From assembly GCF_002904295.1 (NCBI RefSeq), contig NZ_PPHG01000081.1, positions 1 to 64,000 of the forward strand: 64,000 bases of DNA, in the 5' to 3' direction. Positions 59,956-64,000 of this stretch are shown here, piece by piece (the stretch's first letter is position 1; each line of letters starts with the position of its first letter). Below the pieces are notes generated by a model that made no database searches, was not told the DNA's origin, and was given only the letters and a program-made list of their open reading frames with translations. The stretch is from Amycolatopsis sp. CA-128772. GTDB taxonomy: Bacteria; Actinomycetota; Actinomycetes; Mycobacteriales; Pseudonocardiaceae. The position numbers and the translations under genes were made by a program.

Positions 59956-60579
59956 TCAGGTTCCGGTTGGTGGCGCGCTCATCGCCGCCGCGAGGAACGT
60001 GATCGCCCAGCGCCGGGCCGCCTCGCCCGCCACCGGAGCCGGGCAGTCCGGGGAGCCCTCATGGTAGACCTCGGCGCGGTCCACGGCCGCCACGGCGAGG
60101 ATCCCCCGCAGCCGGAACCACAGCTCCTCCGCCGAAAGGCCGGGCAGGGCCCGTCCGAAAGCGGTCACATAACGGTCGCGGACCGCGTCCTCGGCGGAGC
60201 CGGTCCAGGCGCGGACCTCTTCGGCCGGGTCGCCGAGGATCGTCATGATCAGCCGGGACTTCCGGGCGCCGCCCTCGTCGCCGCCCGGCATCTCGTCGAA
60301 CAGCGGGCCCACGAACGCCGCCACCAGATCGGCGACCGGCGGGTCCGGCGTCCGGGCGAGCAGCCGGTCGAGCTCCGCGTCCTGTGCGGCGTTGATGGGC
60401 TCGATCGCGCGGCGGACGACCGCGGCCAGGAGTTCCGCCTTCGAGCCGAAGTGGTAGCCGACGGCGGCGAGGTTCGCCCCGGCGAGGTCGGTGATCGCGC
60501 GGACCGAGGTGCCGTGGAAACCGCGCTCGCCGAAGAGGTGTTCGGCCGCGTCCAGGAGCTGGGTGCGGGTGTCGGCCAT
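59956..60579 (-). CDS. TetR family transcriptional regulator
   Basis: A 207-residue repressor: TRTQLLDAAEHLFGERGFHG, TSVRAITDLAGANLAAVGYH and FGSKAEL form the DNA-binding domain. The C-terminal domain resembles the CecR-like group. ATG 60579 follows TATAGT (60586-60591) by six bases, predicting a leaderless transcript. A perfect palindrome at 60595-60615 overlaps the promoter. Confidence 0.92.
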   Translation of the reverse strand: MADTRTQLLDAAEHLFGERGFHGTSVRAITDLAGANLAAVGYHFGSKAELLAAVVRRAIEPINAAQDAELDRLLARTPDPPVADLVAAFVGPLFDEMPGGDEGGARKSRLIMTILGDPAEEVRAWTGSAEDAVRDRYVTAFGRALPGLSAEELWFRLRGILAVAAVDRAEVYHEGSPDCPAPVAGEAARRWAITFLAAAMSAPPTGT

Positions 60580-60594
60580 GCGCGTACTATACGG

Positions 60595-60615
60595 ACGTTC
60601 GATTCAAACGAACGT
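60595..60615. promoter_or_regulatory. TetR operator ACGTTCG-N7-CGAACGT
   Basis: A perfect 7-7-7 inverted repeat between the divergent TetR and ketopantoate reductase-like genes, just upstream of the -10 of the TetR gene. Strong candidate operator for both directions. Confidence 0.75.
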
Positions 60616-60638
60616 ATGATTTGCAAAGGAGGGCCGCC

Positions 60639-61511
60639 ATGAAACTGCTCGTGTACGGCGCCGGGATCACCGGCAGCATGTTCGCCGCACGGCTGCACGA
60701 CGCCGGGCACGACGTCTCGCTCGTCGCCCGGGGCGAGCGCCTGGCCGCCCTGCGCCGGCACGGCGTCCAGCTCGCCGAGGGCAGCAGCCCGGTGGTCAGG
60801 TCGGTGCCGGTGCCGGTGGTCGAGCACCCGGACGGCAGCTACGACCTGATCGCCGTCCTGGTCCGCACCCACCAGGTGGACGCGGTGCTGCGGTCCCTCA
60901 CCGGCCTCGGCGGCGATGTGCTGTTCATGCTCAACTGGGCGGCGGGCGCGGAGCCGCTGGGCGCGGTGATCGGCCACGAGCGGGTGCTGCTCGGCTTCCC
61001 CACGGACGGCGGCACGAGGGACGGCGACGTGGTCCGCTACCGTCCGGCCGGCCTCCTGACCCGCCTGGCCCCGATGCCGATCGGCGAACCCGGCGGCGCG
61101 GCCACCCCGCGGCTGGACCGGATCGTCCGGGCCTTTCGCGCCGCCGGGATCAACGCCAAGGCCGAACCACGGATGGACGCCTGGCTCAAGACGCACGCCG
61201 CGTTCGCGGTGCCGCTCGAACACGCGGTGCACGCGGCGGGCGGCCCGGTGTCGCTGGCCGGCGACCCGGCCGCGGTCCGCGGCATGGTCCACCTCATCCG
61301 GCAGAACCTGGCCACCATGCCGGCACCAGCGGTTCCTAGCGGGTTCGCGGCGGTGCGGACGCTGCCGGAAGGGCTGCTCGTGGCCGCACTACGGCGCTTC
61401 TTGCGAAGCCCGACGGCCGCATACAGCGGGCTCGCCGTCGCCTCCCCCGCGGCGACCGCCGAACTCGAGCGGATGACCGAGCAGATACGCGCCCAGGCGA
61501 AGGCCCGGTAG
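60639..61511 (+). CDS. Ketopantoate reductase family protein (PanE/ApbA)
   Basis: A 290-residue NADP-dependent reductase: LLVYGAGITGSMFAARL at the N terminus, the FMLNWAAGAEPLGAVIG cofactor loop, and a helical C-terminal domain with the KTHAAFAVPLEHAV region in place of the canonical Lys/Asn/Ser set. It may not act on ketopantoate. AAAGGAGGG precedes ATG 60639. Divergent from the TetR gene that probably controls it. Confidence 0.88.
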   Translation: MKLLVYGAGITGSMFAARLHDAGHDVSLVARGERLAALRRHGVQLAEGSSPVVRSVPVPVVEHPDGSYDLIAVLVRTHQVDAVLRSLTGLGGDVLFMLNWAAGAEPLGAVIGHERVLLGFPTDGGTRDGDVVRYRPAGLLTRLAPMPIGEPGGAATPRLDRIVRAFRAAGINAKAEPRMDAWLKTHAAFAVPLEHAVHAAGGPVSLAGDPAAVRGMVHLIRQNLATMPAPAVPSGFAAVRTLPEGLLVAALRRFLRSPTAAYSGLAVASPAATAELERMTEQIRAQAKAR

Positions 61512-61523
61512 CGAGAGGGTTTT

Positions 61524-61543
61524 GCCGGCCGCGTCGGGCCGGC
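61524..61543. terminator. Bidirectional hairpin between convergent genes
   Basis: A 7-bp stem (61524-61530 with 61537-61543) preceded on the plus strand by TTTT. It lies in the gap between the reductase and the small hypothetical gene. Confidence 0.5.
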
Positions 61544-61548
61544 GAGGG

Positions 61549-61815
61549 TCAGCGCACCAGCCAGGGGGCGAGCAGCTTCTCCAGATCGGCGTCCGACAAC
61601 GCGCGCGGCCCGCCGTGGAACTCGTGCCACCGCGACGCGTCGCACGCCGCGGTGTACTCGACCTCGAACGCCCGCATGAGGACGTACATGAACGTCACCG
61701 AGCTGAACCGCTCACCCAGCAACGTCCGCGCCTCACGGGCGACGTCCGTCGCGCCGGTGAAATCCGACAGCTTCAACGATTCCGCAGCCGGGTCCAGCAG
61801 GCTGGGGGCATACAT
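61549..61815 (-). CDS. Small hypothetical protein
   Basis: 88 residues from ATG 61815, with GGAGAAA upstream. Helical; text includes FTGATDVAREARTLLGERF and MYVLMRAFEVEYTAACDAS. No known family and no signal peptide. It lies just downstream of the rlmN fragment on the same strand, so its promoter may once have belonged to the broken gene. Confidence 0.6.
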   Translation of the reverse strand: MYAPSLLDPAAESLKLSDFTGATDVAREARTLLGERFSSVTFMYVLMRAFEVEYTAACDASRWHEFHGGPRALSDADLEKLLAPWLVR

Positions 61816-61847
61816 CACGACGATTTCTCCATAACCGAAACGAAAAC

Positions 61848-62188
61848 TCAGCCTTCGGCAGCAAGCTGCCCGCAAGCGGCGGCGATCTCCTGGCCGCGCG
61901 TGTCACGCACGGTGCACGCTACTCCCCCGGCGTTCACCAGCCGCACGAACTCCCGCTCCACCGGCTTCGGCGACGCGTCCCACTTGCTGCCCGGGGTCGG
62001 GTTCAACGGAATGACGTTGACGTGCACCAGCTGGCCCAGTGCTTCCGCAGCCGCTTCGCCAGCAGCTCCGCACGCCACGGCTGGTCGTTGATGTCCCGGA
62101 TCAACGCGTACTCGATCGACACCCGCCGCCCGGACGTGTCGGCGTAGTACCGCGCGGCGGAGAGCACCTTGTCTGTGTTCCTCTTCAC
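61848..62188 (-). pseudogene. rlmN: C-terminal fragment of rlmN with frameshift
   Basis: Text typical of the 23S rRNA A2503 methyltransferase C terminus: [39 protein letters not shown], then in the next frame [20 protein letters not shown] and [21 protein letters not shown] before the stop. A missing C in the GCACTGGG stretch (about 62045) explains the frame change. The first 250 or so residues, including the radical-SAM CxxxCxxC motif, are absent; similarity starts abruptly near 62175. Confidence 0.92.
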
Positions 62189-62276
62189 CCCGAGGCGCGT
62201 TGGCGTTGTCCGAGCTGCGGTTCGCCAGCTGGACGGGAGTACCGGCGGTCCACGCCGGAGAGGTCGCGGTGAAGGC

Positions 62277-62882
62277 TCAGAGCCACCCGTTAATTTCGGC
62301 GAGGCGGGCGGCTTCGGCGCGCGTGCGGGCCTCGGTCTTGCCGATGGCCGAAGACAAGTGGTTGCGCACCGTTCCCGCGGTGAGGTCGAGCGCCCGCGCG
62401 ATGTCGGCGACCGTGCCGCCTTCGGCGGTCGCGCGGAGTACGTCAGCTTCGCGGTCGGTCAGCGGGCTGGTGCCGGTGGCGAGGGACTCGGCCGCCAGGG
62501 CCGGATCGATGAACCGCAGGCCCGCGTGGACCCGGCGGATCGCGTTGAGCAGCTGCTCGGGCCGGGAGTCCTTGACCACGAACCCGGCCGCGCCCGCGGA
62601 CATCGCGCGGGCGAGGTAGCCGGGGCGGCTGAACGTGGTGCAGATCAGCACGCGGCAGGCCGGCATCGCGTGCCGCAGCTCGGCGGTGACCGCGAGGCCG
62701 TCGCGGCCGGGCATCTGCACGTCGAGGAGCGCGACGTCGGGAGTCGTCCGCCGGGCCGCCGGACCGACATCGAGACCGGAACCGACCTCGGCCACGACGT
62801 CGATATCCGGTTCGAGGCGCAGCATCGACGCCAGCGCGCCGCGCACGAGGGCCTGGTCGTCGGCCAGCAGGACGCGGATCAC
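62277..62882 (-). CDS. NarL/LuxR family response regulator
   Basis: A 201-residue two-component regulator. Receiver domain: [14 protein letters not shown] (acidic pair), phospho-acceptor Asp in [13 protein letters not shown], Thr in [10 protein letters not shown], Lys in [12 protein letters not shown]-terminal LuxR helix-turn-helix: [20 protein letters not shown] and [22 protein letters not shown] 62882 overlaps the sensor kinase stop (4 bp), so it is the second gene of a coupled pair. Confidence 0.94.
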   Translation of the reverse strand: MIRVLLADDQALVRGALASMLRLEPDIDVVAEVGSGLDVGPAARRTTPDVALLDVQMPGRDGLAVTAELRHAMPACRVLICTTFSRPGYLARAMSAGAAGFVVKDSRPEQLLNAIRRVHAGLRFIDPALAAESLATGTSPLTDREADVLRATAEGGTVADIARALDLTAGTVRNHLSSAIGKTEARTRAEAARLAEINGWL

Positions 62883-64000
62883 GCCGGGACCGCCTCGGCG
62901 CGCGCGAACACGCGGTAGCCGCCGCGCGGACCGCGACCGTGCTCGAGCTGGCCGCAGACCTCGGCGAGGCGCTCGGCCAGGCCGGTGAGGCCGTGCCCGG
63001 CGGTCGGTTCGGCGGTGACCGTGCCGTCGTCGGTCACCTCGACCCAGCCGGGACCGACGCGGATCCGGCACTGCCCCGCGTCGGAGTGCCGGAGCACGTT
63101 GGTCACCGCTTCCCGGACCACGTAACCGAACACCCCGCGCAGCTCCGGTTCGACCTCGTCCACCGAAGCCGGCAGCTCGGCCTGCACCCCCGCGGCGCGC
63201 AACGCCAGCCGGGCACCCGAAAGCTCGGTGGCCAGCGACACCTCCCGGTACCCCGAGACGGTGGCGCGGACGTCGGCGAGAGATTGGTGGCACAGGGTTT
63301 CGAGGTCGCGAACCTCGGTGAGCGCGGGGCCGGTGTCCGCGGCCGTCTCAAGGATGCGCCGGGCGAGCCCGAGCTTGACGGCCATCGTGGACAGGTTGTG
63401 GCCGAGGATGTCGTGCAGCTCGCGGGCGACCCGTGCGCGTTCGGACTCCACGGCCATCCGCCGGATCTGCGCGCGGGCGGCCTTCAGGTGCCCGGTCGTG
63501 AACGTCAGCGCGAAAACGATCCCCACCGCCGCGGTCACCCCGCCGAGCGTGCCCACCTGCGTCCAGCTCACCTGCCCGGACGTCGTGAGCATCCACGTGA
63601 GCTGGGCGGCCGCTGTGGCGAACCCGAGGGGCAGGGAGTAGCGCAGCGGCAGCAGCATCAAGCCGATCGCGATGGCGAAGGTCAGGTCGGTCAGGTAGTC
63701 CGGCGAGCCGAAGAGCAGGGCGGGGGTGGCACCGAAGGCGAACAACGCCGCCACGAAGACCGCCCGCTGCCGCCGAGGAGCCGCCGGCGCGAACCACAGC
63801 GCGAAGAGGTAACCGGCGACGTAGAGGCCGATGGCGGCGAGCGCGACGACTGTCCGCGCCGCACCGTGCCCGCCGTGGACGATCAAGCTGACCCGCGGCA
63901 GCAGGACCAGCGCCGCGAGTCCGTTGACGACCATGGGCGCCACCCGGCGCCGCCGGTCGGTCCAGAAGCTCCAGTCCGGCCACTGCCGGACCGAAAACCG
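62879..64000 (-). CDS. Sensor histidine kinase, HisKA_3 type (5' end beyond window)
   Basis: At least 373 residues. Five or six N-terminal membrane segments (about up to 160), then the dimerisation/phospho-acceptor motif ARVARELHDILGHNLSTMAV with the active His, and an HATPase domain (VREAVTNVLRHSDAGQCRIR; GHGLTGLAERLAEV). The frame is open to the window edge with strong coding bias before ATG 63943 (VRQWPDWSFWTDRRRR), so the true start lies beyond 64000. It pairs with the response regulator downstream; the signal is unknown. Confidence 0.9.
   Translation of the reverse strand, partial: RFSVRQWPDWSFWTDRRRRVAPMVVNGLAALVLLPRVSLIVHGGHGAARTVVALAAIGLYVAGYLFALWFAPAAPRRQRAVFVAALFAFGATPALLFGSPDYLTDLTFAIAIGLMLLPLRYSLPLGFATAAAQLTWMLTTSGQVSWTQVGTLGGVTAAVGIVFALTFTTGHLKAARAQIRRMAVESERARVARELHDILGHNLSTMAVKLGLARRILETAADTGPALTEVRDLETLCHQSLADVRATVSGYREVSLATELSGARLALRAAGVQAELPASVDEVEPELRGVFGYVVREAVTNVLRHSDAGQCRIRVGPGWVEVTDDGTVTAEPTAGHGLTGLAERLAEVCGQLEHGRGPRGGYRVFARAEAVPA

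Overview
The window is a chromosomal segment of a high-GC actinomycete, most likely Pseudonocardiaceae (Amycolatopsis-like). This rests on strong G/C bias at third codon positions, frequent GTG starts, several apparently leaderless genes, a mycothione reductase (mycothiol replaces glutathione in actinobacteria), the MEP isoprenoid pathway, AfsR/SARP-type regulation, and a gene order resembling part of the Mycobacterium tuberculosis chromosome. No rRNA, tRNA, CRISPR array, insertion sequence or prophage was recognised.

Layout. 0-19 kb: single-gene units for metabolism and stress (hydroxyacid dehydrogenase, acetyltransferases, YaaA, FAD oxidases, metallo-hydrolase, RIO-type kinase, DEAD-box helicase, BioF, secreted trypsin-like protease, M15 lipoprotein peptidase, mycothione reductase, CynX-type MFS). 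19.9-23.2 kb: a compact operon of ribbon-helix-helix regulator, DUF4097 protein and two-gene ABC exporter, driven by a promoter whose spacer is a perfect palindrome. 23-33.3 kb: the conserved core (methionine aminopeptidase, MecA-like penicillin-binding lipoprotein, DUF4081 GNAT, ispG, site-2 protease rip, dxr, DUF2631), matching the order I recall for M. tuberculosis Rv2861c to about Rv2876. 33.3-62.2 kb: an accessory tract between DUF2631 and a broken C-terminal piece of rlmN, genes that lie close together in mycobacteria. It carries an acyltransferase, two DHA2-type MFS exporters, a MocR regulator, a 1081-residue XRE-SARP-NB-ARC-TPR regulator, a P450/LysR pair, an SDR, nitrilase/DUF1295, TetR/enoyl-CoA hydratase, an ECF42 sigma factor with YCII partner, a BNR-repeat/MoaD pair, a beta-lactamase-like esterase and a TetR/ketopantoate-reductase pair. 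62.3-64 kb: a two-component system whose kinase runs off the right edge.

The most striking property is gene decay. About eight genes are broken, in most cases because conserved protein motifs continue in another frame: a TIGR00027-type methyltransferase (5.3-6.1 kb), a class I methyltransferase (28.6-29.2 kb), a SMI1/KNR4-like gene (33.6-34.1 kb), a small hypothetical gene (37.9-38.1 kb), threonine synthase (49.3-50.3 kb), an NmrA-like gene with its neighbouring membrane gene (53.8-54.9 kb), and rlmN (61.8-62.2 kb). The threonine synthase and class I methyltransferase lesions look like deletions rather than simple base-call errors.

Best candidates for new biology: the RHH-DUF4097-ABC exporter operon with its self-evident operator; a two-promoter signature shared by two YCII genes next to an ECF42 sigma factor; several leaderless regulator genes whose operators overlap their promoters; a seven-unit 21-bp repeat after bioF; and a possible duplication flanking a low-GC 1-kb insert after DUF2631.
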